Shown: positions 9,086 through 17,927, numbered from the stretch's first letter. The stretch: DNA of 40,356 nt from an uncultured Bacteroides sp. (GCA_944322285.1 CALUOR010000033.1:1-40356), one strand, 5' to 3'. Notes: generated by a model not told the origin, from the sequence alone. Numbers and translations: made by a program.

Positions 9086-9102
9086 CAAAAGTACTACTTT
9101 TG
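9086..9102. promoter_or_regulatory. palindromic -7 box upstream of glnS
   Basis: CAAAAGTACTACTTTTG is a perfect 8-bp inverted repeat around one C. On the minus strand it gives TACTTTTG, a TAnnTTTG match 29 bp before the glnS ATG. On the plus strand it gives the same box pointing toward the 3' end of the GH2 gene. The minus-strand function is the plausible one. No good -33 TTTG is visible. Confidence 0.5.
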
Positions 9103-9154
9103 TATGAAGTGAGAAAACTTTTGTATGGGTTACACGATTATTTATTCACATTCT

Positions 9155-11635
9155 TCACTTCAAACCATGCAGAATAAGCTTCGCAGGTTTTAAGCCCCGT
9201 GCCTTGGCTTCCAACACAATCTCACCCGCTTCTTTACCCGCTTTCACAATGGCCGTCAGTTGGCCGCTGAAAGCATGCATCTTGGGCAGGTGGAAGAGGT
9301 CGAGGCTGGCGGCATTGCCATTGGCTCCGGCGGCATACGTGCCGGCTCCGGTCACGGAGAAGTTCACTAAGCGGTCATCGAAGGGACAAAGGTTACCGTC
9401 CTTGTCAACCACACGCACGGTGACGTAAGCCAAGTCCTTGCCATCGGCCGTAAGCTCGGCGCGGTCGGGCACCAGTTCCAAGTGATGGGGACGTCCGGCG
9501 GTGCGCACTGTCTTTTCTTCGGCCACTTGCCCGTTCTTATCATAAGCCACCACCTTCAGTTCGCCCGGCTCGTACACCACGTCCGTCCACATCAGGCGAT
9601 AACGGCGTTGCAACCACAAGGAATCTTTGCCCTGCAAGGCGCGTGCCTCGTCAGCCGACAGTTTACGTTGCTTGCCATAGCTTTTGCCGTTGACAAAGAG
9701 CTCGGCTTCGGGATAATTGGTGTAGACAAATACGGGAGTAACCTTGCCCTTACGTCCCGGCCACGTCCAGTGGGGAAGCACGTGCAAGGTATTGGCTTGC
9801 TTGTTCCAAAGGCTCCGATAGTAGTAATACCGGTCTTTGGGAATGCTGGCCAGGTCGATGATGCCGAACACGGAGCTATGGCTGGGCCAAGCATCGGTGT
9901 CGTAAGGCGAAGGTTCGCCCAAGTAGTCGAAGCCTGTCCACACGAATTGGCCCATCGTCCAAGGATAGTCATCGGCCAGAGCCATGTCTTCATCGGGCAC
10001 ATTGCTCCACGAGCAAGACTCAAGGTCATAACCGGAAGATTGATGGTCCTCGTACACGGCCTGCTTTTTCAACTCCACGGGGAATTTATACACGCCCCGT
10101 GAGCTAACCGTAGAGGAAGTTTCCGAACCGAGCACCACCGACTGGGGCAGAAGATCGTAAGCCTCCTGGTAGCGGAAAGTGCGATAGTTGAAGCCCGGCA
10201 CATCGAGCAAGGTGGCAAAGCCATTGTTGAGCACGCAGGTTACTTGGTCCATGCCGCAGGTAACGGGGCGCGTGGGGTCCTCGCGATGGCAAATGCCTTG
10301 CAGGAAAGCGGCCACTTTATACCCCTCGGCACTGCATTGAGTAGGCACTTCGTTGCCGATGCTCCACATCACTACAGAAGGATTGTTGCGGAAATGGTGC
10401 AGCATGTTCACCATGTCGCGCTCCGCCCACTCGTTGAAGAAGCGGTGGTAGCCGTTCTCACACTTGGCGATGTCCCATTCGTCAAAAGGTTCCACCATCA
10501 TCATAAAGCCCATCTCGTCACAAAGCTCCACCAGTTCGGGGGCGGGCATGTTGTGGGAGGTGCGGATGGCATCGCATCCCATGTCCTTCAGCAAAGTGAG
10601 TTGGCGGCGCAGGGCGGCCACATTGATGGCGGCTCCCAAGGGACCCAAGTCATGGTGGTTGCACACGCCTTGGAACTTACGCAGCTTGCCATTGAGCAAG
10701 AAGCCCTTGTCGGCCACGATGGCGATGCTGCGGATGCCGAAGCGGGTGGTGTACGTGTCTACCAATTTATCGTTGAGATAGAGCTTGGAAACGGCCTTAT
10801 ATAAATAAGGTGTCTCGGGTGACCAGAGTTTAGGCTGATTTACCAAGAGATTTTGCTCGAAAGGTATGCCCGAATTCACCCGGCGCAAATGGTCTTTCGT
10901 AGCTACCACCTTGCCTTCGGGGTCGATAATCTTGGTCAGGATGCGCACGTCCTTGCCCTCGACACCGGCGATGGTGGTGTTCAGGCGGACAGAAGCGTAA
11001 GCTTCGGAAACGTATGGTGTAGTGAGATGTGTCCCCCATACGGGCACATGGACAGGGTCGGTCTGAATCAGGCGCACGTTGCGATACAAGCCCGCGCCGG
11101 GATACCAACGGGAAGATTGGGGCTGGTTCTCCAAACGTACGGCCAAGGTGTTATTCTTTCCGTCTTTATTCAGATACGAAGTCACGTCTACATGGAAAGC
11201 ATTATAGCCGTATGGCCAGAAGCATACTTCCTGCCCGTTGACATACACACGGGCTTCGCTCATGGCTCCGTCGAACAACAAGGTGACTTGCTTGCCCGGC
11301 GTGGTATTGAAGGTAGTGCGATACCAGCCCACGCCCATGTAAGGCAAACCGCCCGTACGTCCCGTCTTAACCGTGGCCTGCGTCTCGAAGTTCTGGGTGA
11401 CGGCCACCTCCTGCAAGTCATGCTTGCGGTCGAAGGGTCCGTAGATGGCCCAATCGTGGGGCACGGTCACCGACTCCCATTTGCTATCGTCGAAAGCGAT
11501 GCTTGCGGCACCGGCCACATCGCCCTTCGTAAACTTCCACCCCTCTTCGAGCAGGGTCTCCGAACGTTGCGCCAGGCTTCCTAAGGAACACAAAGCGCAA
11601 CAAAACGCTATCAATAGTTTCTTATTCATATTCAT
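9155..11635 (-). CDS. glycoside hydrolase family 2 (beta-galactosidase-like)
   Basis: This exported 826-residue GH2 enzyme probably removes terminal beta-galactosyl residues. The signal peptide (MNKKLLIAFCCALCSLGSLA) ends before QRSETLLEEGWKF, a typical GH2 sugar-binding domain start. Then come the immunoglobulin-like domain and a TIM barrel with acid/base E429 in WSIGNEVP and nucleophile E505 in VLGSETSS. C-terminal beta domains follow, including a DUF4982-like region (FVYTNYPEAELFVNGKSYG) and a final Ig-like domain. It lies 7 bp downstream of the GH53 gene, so the two are one operon. GH53 would release galacto-oligosaccharides and this enzyme would finish them. An alternative ATG lies 6 bp further in (11629). 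GH2 covers several specificities; galactosidase is inferred from the partner. Confidence 0.9.
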   Translation of the reverse strand: MNMNKKLLIAFCCALCSLGSLAQRSETLLEEGWKFTKGDVAGAASIAFDDSKWESVTVPHDWAIYGPFDRKHDLQEVAVTQNFETQATVKTGRTGGLPYMGVGWYRTTFNTTPGKQVTLLFDGAMSEARVYVNGQEVCFWPYGYNAFHVDVTSYLNKDGKNNTLAVRLENQPQSSRWYPGAGLYRNVRLIQTDPVHVPVWGTHLTTPYVSEAYASVRLNTTIAGVEGKDVRILTKIIDPEGKVVATKDHLRRVNSGIPFEQNLLVNQPKLWSPETPYLYKAVSKLYLNDKLVDTYTTRFGIRSIAIVADKGFLLNGKLRKFQGVCNHHDLGPLGAAINVAALRRQLTLLKDMGCDAIRTSHNMPAPELVELCDEMGFMMMVEPFDEWDIAKCENGYHRFFNEWAERDMVNMLHHFRNNPSVVMWSIGNEVPTQCSAEGYKVAAFLQGICHREDPTRPVTCGMDQVTCVLNNGFATLLDVPGFNYRTFRYQEAYDLLPQSVVLGSETSSTVSSRGVYKFPVELKKQAVYEDHQSSGYDLESCSWSNVPDEDMALADDYPWTMGQFVWTGFDYLGEPSPYDTDAWPSHSSVFGIIDLASIPKDRYYYYRSLWNKQANTLHVLPHWTWPGRKGKVTPVFVYTNYPEAELFVNGKSYGKQRKLSADEARALQGKDSLWLQRRYRLMWTDVVYEPGELKVVAYDKNGQVAEEKTVRTAGRPHHLELVPDRAELTADGKDLAYVTVRVVDKDGNLCPFDDRLVNFSVTGAGTYAAGANGNAASLDLFHLPKMHAFSGQLTAIVKAGKEAGEIVLEAKARGLKPAKLILHGLK

Positions 11636-11642
11636 AATATCA

Positions 11643-12803
11643 TTATTCTTTAAAGGCATCCATAATCACCGTCGGACGGCCGTCCTCCGTAAACGCTCCC
11701 AAGGCATATTGGCTAGGCTTGCATTCCGGCTCCCAATAGAAGACGCCTTTGCACTTGCCGTCCGTGTTGTCCCGGCTCTCTCTTATCAGGCGGGCCAATT
11801 GTTCTTTGCCGGCCTGAAGAATGGATTCGGCGGCCAGCTTGCCTTGCTTGTCGGCACACTGCATACCCGTCTCCACAATCATCACGTCACATCCGTAGCG
11901 GGCACTCACGCTCTTCACGTTGGCGATGCACTCCGTGATGGTGCGCTCCGGCGTATATTCGGGGTGCTCCATCATCGTCCAATAAGGATAGATGGACATA
12001 CCTATCATGTCCCACTTGCCTCCATTCTTCTTCAACTCGTCGAAGAACCACGTGTAAAGTTCAGCGTTATAGCCGTTATCCAAATGTACGATGGCGATGG
12101 CTTCGGGGAAGACCGACTTCACGGCATCATAACCCGTGTTGATGAAGGCGGCCAGGTTAGCCCAGTTGGCACGGTATTTTATCTCGGTAGAAGTGGTGTT
12201 CGACTCCTTCACATCGCAGGCACGGATGTCGTAGGAAGCGCCGCTCAGCGTCTGGTCTTCATCCCAAAGCATGCCCGGACGAATCTCGTTGCCCACCTGC
12301 ACCCACTTGGGTGTAACCCCTGCCGCTTTCAATGCTTGGAGAACCTCGGTGGTATGTTCTGCAATGGCGGCCTTTAAGTCCTGCAAAGCCAAACCCTTCC
12401 AGGAAGCGGGCTTGTGTTGCTGACCGGGGTCGGCCCACCAGTCGCTATAGTGAAAGTCCACCATCACGTCCATGCCCAAGTCTTTGGCACGCTTGGCCTT
12501 GGCCACCATGTCGGGCGTGTTGCACCAATTATCATGTGCCTTGGGGTCTACCCACACACGCAGACGGACAGCGTTCAAGCCTAACTCCTTCATTAGGGCC
12601 GTACACTCCCGCTCCTCGCCCGCGGCATTGTAGAAGCGGTGTCCTCCGGCTTCCATTTCCGTTATCCAACTGATGTCGGCACCCTTGGCAAAGCCGTTAT
12701 CCACTACGGGCGTTTCCTCTCCACCCTTACTATCATTGTTCCCGCAAGCGGAAAAGCACAACATAGCCCCCAACGCGAGGCCGAACAAACTGAGATGTTT
12801 CAT
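11643..12803 (-). CDS. GH53 arabinogalactan endo-beta-1,4-galactanase, lipoprotein
   Basis: GH53 enzymes cut the beta-1,4-galactan side chains of pectin (type I arabinogalactan). The 386-residue protein starts at the ATG at 12803, giving a lipoprotein signal peptide with lipobox CFSAC and lipidated C20. It is therefore probably anchored in the outer membrane. The barrel shows acid/base E173 in WVQVGNEIRPG and nucleophile E311 in MIVETGMQ, both GH53 hallmarks. The substrate-cleft pattern VDFHYSDWWADPGQQ is also present. It heads an operon with the GH2 gene and is divergent from a LacI-family regulator, with an operator-like palindrome in between. Unusually for Bacteroides galactan loci, there is no SusC/SusD pair alongside. 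Confidence 0.95.
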   Translation of the reverse strand: MKHLSLFGLALGAMLCFSACGNNDSKGGEETPVVDNGFAKGADISWITEMEAGGHRFYNAAGEERECTALMKELGLNAVRLRVWVDPKAHDNWCNTPDMVAKAKRAKDLGMDVMVDFHYSDWWADPGQQHKPASWKGLALQDLKAAIAEHTTEVLQALKAAGVTPKWVQVGNEIRPGMLWDEDQTLSGASYDIRACDVKESNTTSTEIKYRANWANLAAFINTGYDAVKSVFPEAIAIVHLDNGYNAELYTWFFDELKKNGGKWDMIGMSIYPYWTMMEHPEYTPERTITECIANVKSVSARYGCDVMIVETGMQCADKQGKLAAESILQAGKEQLARLIRESRDNTDGKCKGVFYWEPECKPSQYALGAFTEDGRPTVIMDAFKE

Positions 12804-12830
12804 GGTCGTAATATTTATTAAGAATTTCCA

Positions 12831-12838
12831 CAAAGATA
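12831..12838 (-). promoter_or_regulatory. -7 box of the GH53-GH2 operon
   Basis: CAAAGATA on the plus strand is TATCTTTG on the minus strand, an exact TAnnTTTG match 27 bp before the GH53 ATG. A partial -33 (TTG, 12860-12858) lies about 19-20 bp upstream. Confidence 0.55.
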
Positions 12839-12918
12839 CTTAACTTTTCGAAATAAACAACCATCAATGAGGAAAACATTACGCCTAAAAGAAAAGGAAA
12901 GGAAGAGAGCGGACGGGC

Positions 12919-12930
12919 GCAATCGTTTGC
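12919..12930. promoter_or_regulatory. LacI-family operator candidate
   Basis: GCAATCGTTTGC is a near-perfect palindrome with a central CG, differing at only one symmetric pair from GCAAACGTTTGC, the classical LacI/GalR-type operator. It lies in the 260-bp region between the divergent GH53 and lacI-type genes, upstream of both. It is a natural site for the adjacent regulator to control one or both arms. Confidence 0.55.
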
Positions 12931-13037
12931 AAGACGCAGACATCCAATAATCCGCCTCTCATAAAAGCGCGCCAAAGGATTCGGCTTACTTTTGCGAAGT
13001 TTTTAGCCAAAGGCGCACCAAACTAAAAATTAATCCC

Positions 13038-13045
13038 TATCTTTG
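13038..13045 (+). promoter_or_regulatory. -7 box of the LacI-type regulator gene
   Basis: TATCTTTG matches TAnnTTTG exactly and ends 18 bp before the ATG at 13064. It overlaps an in-frame TTG at 13043, which argues against that upstream start. No convincing -33 TTTG is seen. Confidence 0.5.
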
Positions 13046-13063
13046 GCTACAAAACCTTTGGCC

Positions 13064-14068
13064 ATGAATAAACCGCAGATTACCATCAAAGACATCGCAC
13101 GTGCCTTGGGCGTGTCGCCCTCCACCGTGTCGCGCGCCCTGAAGGACAACCCCGACATCAGCCGCGACATGCGCGAACAGATACAAACCTACGCCCGCGA
13201 ACATAACTACAAGCCCAACGCACAGGCCATCAACCTGCGGGCGGGACGGACGAACACCATCGGCGTCATTGTGCCCCAGATGATACACCACTTCTTTTCG
13301 TGCGTGCTGAGCGGCATCGAGCAGGCGGCCTCGCAAGCCGGATATAACATCTTGGTGGCGCAAAGCAACGAATCCTACGAACAGGAAGTCAGCATCACCC
13401 GCTCGTTCCTTTCGGCCCGGGTGTGCGGGGTCATCGCCTCCCTGGCCAAAGGCACTTCACACTACGAACATTATCAGGAATTGCTGGACAACAACATCCC
13501 CATCGTCTTCTACGACCGCATCTGCACCGGCGTACGCACCGAGCGCGTGGTGGTGGACGACTATGCCGGCTCGTTCACGGCGGTGGAGTACATGATACAG
13601 ACGGGATGCAAGCGCATCTGCTTCTACGGAGCCGACCCGCACCTGGAAATCACCAAGAACCGGCGCAACGGTTACCTGGACGCCCTGCGCAAATACCACA
13701 TCCCGGTGGAAGAGGACATGATGCTCCTGTGCGACACGCGGGAAGAGGCCATCGCCCTCACGCCCGACCTGCTGGAGCGTCCCGACCGCCCGGACGGCTT
13801 CTTCGCCATCAATGACGAGACCGCCGCGGGCATCCTCTATGCCTGCAAGATTATGGGCGTGAAGGTGCCTGAGGAGGTGTCCATCTGCGGATTCACGAAC
13901 GGCACCATCGCCCAAAACACCGACCCGAAGCTGACCACCGTGGAGCAGCATGGCGAAGAAGTGGGGCGGAGCGCGTTCGAAATCCTGCAAGAGAAGCTGG
14001 ACGGCACGGAGAAGAGTCCGAACAAGATTGTGCGGACAAACTTGGTAGTAAGAGGAACAACGAAATAA
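13064..14068 (+). CDS. LacI/GalR-family transcriptional regulator
   Basis: This 334-residue regulator starts with the canonical LacI DNA-binding head: ITIKDIARALGVSPSTVSRAL (about residues 5-25). The hinge segment follows (YKPNAQAINLRAGRTNTIGV). The remainder is a periplasmic-binding-like effector domain (about 62-330) containing VCGVIASLAKGTSHYEHYQ and DGFFAINDETAAGIL. It should repress or activate sugar genes in response to a bound sugar. It is followed 18 bp later by an MFS transporter and then a GH65 phosphorylase, which suggests an alpha-glucoside effector. It is also divergent from the galactan genes and could govern both. The ATG at 13064 is preferred over a TTG 21 bp upstream that lies in the promoter. 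Confidence 0.93.
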   Translation: MNKPQITIKDIARALGVSPSTVSRALKDNPDISRDMREQIQTYAREHNYKPNAQAINLRAGRTNTIGVIVPQMIHHFFSCVLSGIEQAASQAGYNILVAQSNESYEQEVSITRSFLSARVCGVIASLAKGTSHYEHYQELLDNNIPIVFYDRICTGVRTERVVVDDYAGSFTAVEYMIQTGCKRICFYGADPHLEITKNRRNGYLDALRKYHIPVEEDMMLLCDTREEAIALTPDLLERPDRPDGFFAINDETAAGILYACKIMGVKVPEEVSICGFTNGTIAQNTDPKLTTVEQHGEEVGRSAFEILQEKLDGTEKSPNKIVRTNLVVRGTTK

Positions 14069-14086
14069 AATAATCCGATCATACAC

Positions 14087-15445
14087 ATGAAGACAAAACC
14101 TGATTTAAGTTTCTGGAAGCTGTGGAACATCAGCTTCGGTTTCTTCGGCGTACAGATAGCCTACGCCCTGCAAAGTGCCAACATCAGCCGGATATTCGCC
14201 ACCCTTGGCGCCGATCCGCACAGTCTGAGCTATTTCTGGATATTGCCCCCGCTGGCGGGCATCCTGGTGCAGCCCCTCGTGGGAGCGGCCAGCGACAAGA
14301 CGTGGTGCCGTTTCGGGCGGCGCATCCCCTACCTGTTCATCGGGTCGCTCGTCGCCGTGCTGGTGATGTGCCTCCTGCCCAACGCGGGCAGTTTCGGCAT
14401 GAGCGTCAGCACCGCCATGGTGTTCGGCCTCTTCGCGCTGATGTTCCTCGACACCTCTATTAATATGGCCATGCAACCGTTCAAGATGATGGTGGGCGAC
14501 ATGGTGAACGAAAAGCAGAAAGGACTGGCCTACTCCATCCAAAGTTTCCTGTGCAACGCCGGAAGCCTCGTGGGCTATCTCTTCCCCTTCCTTTTCGCCT
14601 GGGTGGGCCTGAAGAACACCGCCGCACAAGGCGTCATACCGGACACGGTCATTTGGTCCTTCTACATCGGCGCTGCCATCCTCATCCTCTGCGTCATCTA
14701 CACCTCGGTGAAGGTGAAGGAAATGCCCCCGAAGGAATACGCCGAATACCACGGCATCACGCAGGAGGAGGAGAAAGAGAAGGTCAGCATGTTGCGTCTG
14801 CTGGTGCGCGCGCCCAAAGCATTCTGGACGGTAGGGCTGGTGCAGTTCTTCTGTTGGTTCGCCTTCATGTTCATGTGGACGTACACCAACGGGAGCATCG
14901 CCGCAAACGTGTTCGGCGCGCCCGTCACGGAGACCTTGGTGGATGGTGTGAAGCGTGTCGTGCTGGACACCACCAGCCTTCAGTATCAAGAGGCCGCCAA
15001 CTGGGTGGGCGTGCTCTTCGCCGTGCAGGCCATCGGGTCGGTGCTGTGGGCGGTGTGCATCCCCCTGTTCAAGAACCGCAAGGTGGTCTACGCCCTCAGC
15101 CTCGCGCTGGGCGGCATCGGGTTCATCTCCACCTACTTCATTCATAACCAATACCTGCTGTTCGTCTCGTTCATCCTCATCGGGTGCGCCTGGGCGGCCA
15201 TGCTGGCGTTGCCTTTCACCATCCTGACCAACTCGCTCAGCGGGGGGCACATGGGCACGTACCTCGGCCTCTTCAACGGCACCATCTGCGTGCCCCAGAT
15301 TGTGGCCGCCGCCCTGGGTGGAAGCATCCTCGCCCTCTTTACGCCCGAAGGCGGTCTGCCTCCGGAGATTAACATGCTGGTCATGGCGGGCGTCATGCTC
15401 ATCGTGGGAGCCTGCTGCGTGGGAATTATTAAGGAGAAGAAATGA
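14087..15445 (+). CDS. MFS sugar transporter (SLC45/GPH-like)
   Basis: This 452-residue inner-membrane protein has about twelve hydrophobic helices. The loop SDKTWCRFGRRIPYLFIGS (about 66-84) matches the G-x-x-S-D-x-x-x-x-x-GRR-x-P motif of sugar-transporting major facilitators of the SLC45/GPH type. The N-terminal stretch FGFFGVQIAYALQSANISRIF is also characteristic. It lies 18 bp after the LacI-type regulator and 196 bp before a GH65 phosphorylase. The likely role is import of a disaccharide such as maltose, for intracellular phosphorolysis. The gene is strikingly GC-rich, giving a 381-codon antisense open frame that I treat as a shadow. Substrate is inferred from context only. Confidence 0.9.
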   Translation: MKTKPDLSFWKLWNISFGFFGVQIAYALQSANISRIFATLGADPHSLSYFWILPPLAGILVQPLVGAASDKTWCRFGRRIPYLFIGSLVAVLVMCLLPNAGSFGMSVSTAMVFGLFALMFLDTSINMAMQPFKMMVGDMVNEKQKGLAYSIQSFLCNAGSLVGYLFPFLFAWVGLKNTAAQGVIPDTVIWSFYIGAAILILCVIYTSVKVKEMPPKEYAEYHGITQEEEKEKVSMLRLLVRAPKAFWTVGLVQFFCWFAFMFMWTYTNGSIAANVFGAPVTETLVDGVKRVVLDTTSLQYQEAANWVGVLFAVQAIGSVLWAVCIPLFKNRKVVYALSLALGGIGFISTYFIHNQYLLFVSFILIGCAWAAMLALPFTILTNSLSGGHMGTYLGLFNGTICVPQIVAAALGGSILALFTPEGGLPPEINMLVMAGVMLIVGACCVGIIKEKK

Positions 15446-15480
15446 GAAGCGTGAACAGTAAGAATATCACACAACCGGAG

Positions 15481-15590
15481 GAAACTCCCCAACGGGCCTA
15501 CAAGCACTTGTAGCGAGGGCATAGCAAACTCCCCACCTTTGATGACCAAACTCCCCACCTTTGGTAACCTAAGGTGGGGGTGAGAATGGC
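15481..15590. repeat. 22-bp-period imperfect tandem repeat
   Basis: Units begin at 15481, 15503, 15525, 15547 and 15569. The third and fourth are nearly identical (CAAACTCCCCACCTTTG plus five variable bases). The first shares AAACTCCCCA in the same phase, two periods away. The fifth begins CTAAGGTGGGG and is complementary to part of the fourth, giving a 9-bp stem (CCCCACCTT 15553-15561 with AAGGTGGGG 15571-15579). No T-run follows, so it is not an ordinary terminator. It fills most of the 196-bp gap between the MFS and GH65 genes. Confidence 0.75.
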
Positions 15591-15641
15591 ACCCTCCGGG
15601 CGTATGATTAGAATAATTTACAAAACAAAATCGAAACATCC

Positions 15642-17927
15642 ATGAAACGATACCTCATCACCGACGAATGGAGCATCCGCGAAGACGGATTCCACACCGA
15701 TTACCTCCGCATGACGGAGAGCGTCTTCAGCTTAGGAAACGGGCGCATCGGGCAGCGCGGAAACTTTGAAGAGCCTTACTCCAGCGACAGCTATCCGGCG
15801 TGCTTCGTGGCCGGAGTTCCTTATTTGGACAAGACCCGCACGGGCTGGTGGAAGAATGGTTACCCCACGTACTACACCCGCATTCCCCGCGCCGCCAACT
15901 GGAACCGCGTGCGTCTGCGCCTCTTCGACGAGGAACTGGACCTGGCGCGCTGGGGCATTGACCAATACAGCCGCGAGCTGGACATGCGCCGGGGCATCGC
16001 CTATCGGGACATGGAAGTGACTTCGCCCCGCGGCAAGAGCCTGCGCATACACGTGGAGCACCTGACGCACATGGCACAGCCCGACCTCTGCTTGGTGAAA
16101 TACCGGGTTACTTCGCTGAACTACACCGGGAAGCTCTCCCTCATGCCCCTGATAGAGGCTAACCTGAAGGACCACTCCGAAGTGACGGGCGAGCGCGTGT
16201 GGAACATCCTAACCGAAGGCACCACGCCCCACGTGGCCTACCTGCACACGCAGACCCGGCACGAGGATGCCCAGGTGTGCTACGCCCTCAGCTACCGGGT
16301 GGAGAAGAACCACCGGGAGACACCCCACAGCCCCATCCGCATCGAGAAGGAGGACACCGTGGGCTTCAGCGTGGGCATCGACGTGAAGCCGGGCGACACC
16401 GTGTCCCTCGAAAGCTACGTGGCCATCACGTCCTCCCTCTATTACGAGCGGAAAGCCTTGGTGGAGACCTGCACCGGACTCGCAACCGGGGCACGCGCCA
16501 AGGGTTGGGATGCCCTGACGGAAGAGCACTGCCGGGCGTGGGAGGACATCTGGCGCGAAGCCGACGTCACCATCGAAGGCGACCCCGAAGCCCAGCAAGG
16601 CATACGCTACTGCATCTTCCAACTCTACCAGACCTACCGGGGAGACGACCCGCGACTGAACATCGGTCCCAAGGGCTTCACGGGCGAGAAGTATGGGGGT
16701 AATACGTATTGGAACACCGAGCTGTGCTGCGTGCCCTACTTCCTGCTGGCCACCTCGCGCCCCATCGCCGAGAACCTCCTGCGCTACCGCTACAACCAGC
16801 TGCCCCAAGCCATCGCCAACGCCCGTGCCTTAGGCATCGGAGGCGGAGCCGCCCTCTACCCCCAAGTGACCAGCAACGGGGACGAGTGCCACAACGAGTG
16901 GGAGATTACCTTCGAGGAGATACACCGCAACAACATCATCATCCATGCCATCACCCGACACGCCAGTACCACGGGCAGCATGGACTACATAGCCGCCTGC
17001 GGACTGGAAGTGATGATAGCCATATGCCGTTACTGGAGCCGCCGGGTGTCGTTCTCCGAGCAACGGGGGCAATATGTCATTTTGAGTGTGACGGGGCCGG
17101 ACGAGTATCAGAACAACGTGGATAACAACTGGTACACGAACTACAGCTGCGTACAATGCCTCAAGTCCACCCTGAAAGCCATCCGCCTCATCGCGGCCGA
17201 ACGTCCGGAGGACTACGCCCGCATCTGCCGCACGACCGGTTTCAATCCCGCGGAGGAGAGTGCCCGCTGGGAGGACATCATCCGCCGCATGTACTTGCCC
17301 GAGGATAAGGAGCGGGGCATATTCGTACAGAACGACGGCTTCATGGACAAGGAACTGCGCGACACCTCCGCCATCCCTCCGGAGGAACGCCCGCTGAACC
17401 AGCACTGGTCGTGGGACCGCATCCTGCGCTCGTGCTACATCAAGCAGGCCGACGTGTTGCTGGGACTCTATCTCTATGGACGCAACTTCGACACCGACAC
17501 CCTGCGGCGCAACTTCCGCTTCTACGCCCCCATGACGGTACACGAGTCGTCCCTCTCGCCTCACATCCACTCCATCCTCGCCGCACGCATCGGCGACATG
17601 GAGCAGGCCTACAACCTCTTCATGCACGCCACCCGCATGGACCTGGACGACTATAACAACGAAGCCGAACAGGGACTGCACGTCACCAGCATGCCCGGTG
17701 CCTGGATGGCCCTCGTGAGCGGTTTCCTACAGACTTACGTGATAGACGGCACGCTCTGCTTATCTCCCCGGTTGCCTTCCAAATGGCAAGGCTACACCCT
17801 GCGGCTGAACTTCCGGAAGCGCACGCTCCGTGTCCGGGTGACGAAGGAAGGCACGGATATTACCCTCCTCGAAGGCGAACCGCTTACCGTCCGGGTCTGC
17901 GGGGAGGAACGAATGGTGGGAGGATGA
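15642..17927 (+). CDS. GH65 family glycoside phosphorylase (maltose phosphorylase-like)
   Basis: GH65 phosphorylases split alpha-glucosidic disaccharides with inorganic phosphate, giving beta-glucose-1-phosphate and a sugar. The 761-residue protein has the three GH65 parts: an N-terminal beta-sandwich (about 1-270), an (alpha/alpha)6 barrel (about 310-680) and a small C-terminal beta domain. The catalytic acid is E488 in TGPDEYQNNVDNN, the same position as in characterised maltose phosphorylases. Phosphate-site residues appear in HESSLSPHIHSILAAR. The substrate loop GFTGEKYGGNTYWNTE and the KQADVLL segment are also typical. There is no signal peptide, so it acts in the cytoplasm, matching the upstream sugar transporter. 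Kojibiose, trehalose or nigerose specificity cannot be excluded. No beta-phosphoglucomutase gene is adjacent. Confidence 0.9.
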   Translation: MKRYLITDEWSIREDGFHTDYLRMTESVFSLGNGRIGQRGNFEEPYSSDSYPACFVAGVPYLDKTRTGWWKNGYPTYYTRIPRAANWNRVRLRLFDEELDLARWGIDQYSRELDMRRGIAYRDMEVTSPRGKSLRIHVEHLTHMAQPDLCLVKYRVTSLNYTGKLSLMPLIEANLKDHSEVTGERVWNILTEGTTPHVAYLHTQTRHEDAQVCYALSYRVEKNHRETPHSPIRIEKEDTVGFSVGIDVKPGDTVSLESYVAITSSLYYERKALVETCTGLATGARAKGWDALTEEHCRAWEDIWREADVTIEGDPEAQQGIRYCIFQLYQTYRGDDPRLNIGPKGFTGEKYGGNTYWNTELCCVPYFLLATSRPIAENLLRYRYNQLPQAIANARALGIGGGAALYPQVTSNGDECHNEWEITFEEIHRNNIIIHAITRHASTTGSMDYIAACGLEVMIAICRYWSRRVSFSEQRGQYVILSVTGPDEYQNNVDNNWYTNYSCVQCLKSTLKAIRLIAAERPEDYARICRTTGFNPAEESARWEDIIRRMYLPEDKERGIFVQNDGFMDKELRDTSAIPPEERPLNQHWSWDRILRSCYIKQADVLLGLYLYGRNFDTDTLRRNFRFYAPMTVHESSLSPHIHSILAARIGDMEQAYNLFMHATRMDLDDYNNEAEQGLHVTSMPGAWMALVSGFLQTYVIDGTLCLSPRLPSKWQGYTLRLNFRKRTLRVRVTKEGTDITLLEGEPLTVRVCGEERMVGG

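Noticed and set aside
11445-12377. 310-codon open frame on the plus strand
   Set aside because: Spans the ends of the GH2 and GH53 genes in antisense and has no coherent domain.
12967-13023. Fifth 22-bp repeat upstream of the LacI gene
   Set aside because: GCGCGCCAAAG and GCGCACCAAAC are similar but 46 bp apart, and no intermediate unit is in phase.
13043-13063. TTG start for the LacI-family gene
   Set aside because: The codon lies inside the -7 promoter box, upstream of the likely transcription start.
14105-15250. 381-codon open frame on the minus strand
   Set aside because: It lies wholly opposite the MFS transporter, is rich in His, Glu and Arg with no domain pattern, and is explained by GC-rich codon use on the plus strand.
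15553-15579. Intrinsic terminator after the MFS gene
   Set aside because: The 9-bp stem is good but no T-run follows on either strand, and the stem is part of the 22-bp repeat.
16830-17681. 283-codon open frame on the minus strand
   Set aside because: Antisense to the conserved GH65 barrel, with low-complexity Val/His/Ala composition and no recognisable motif.
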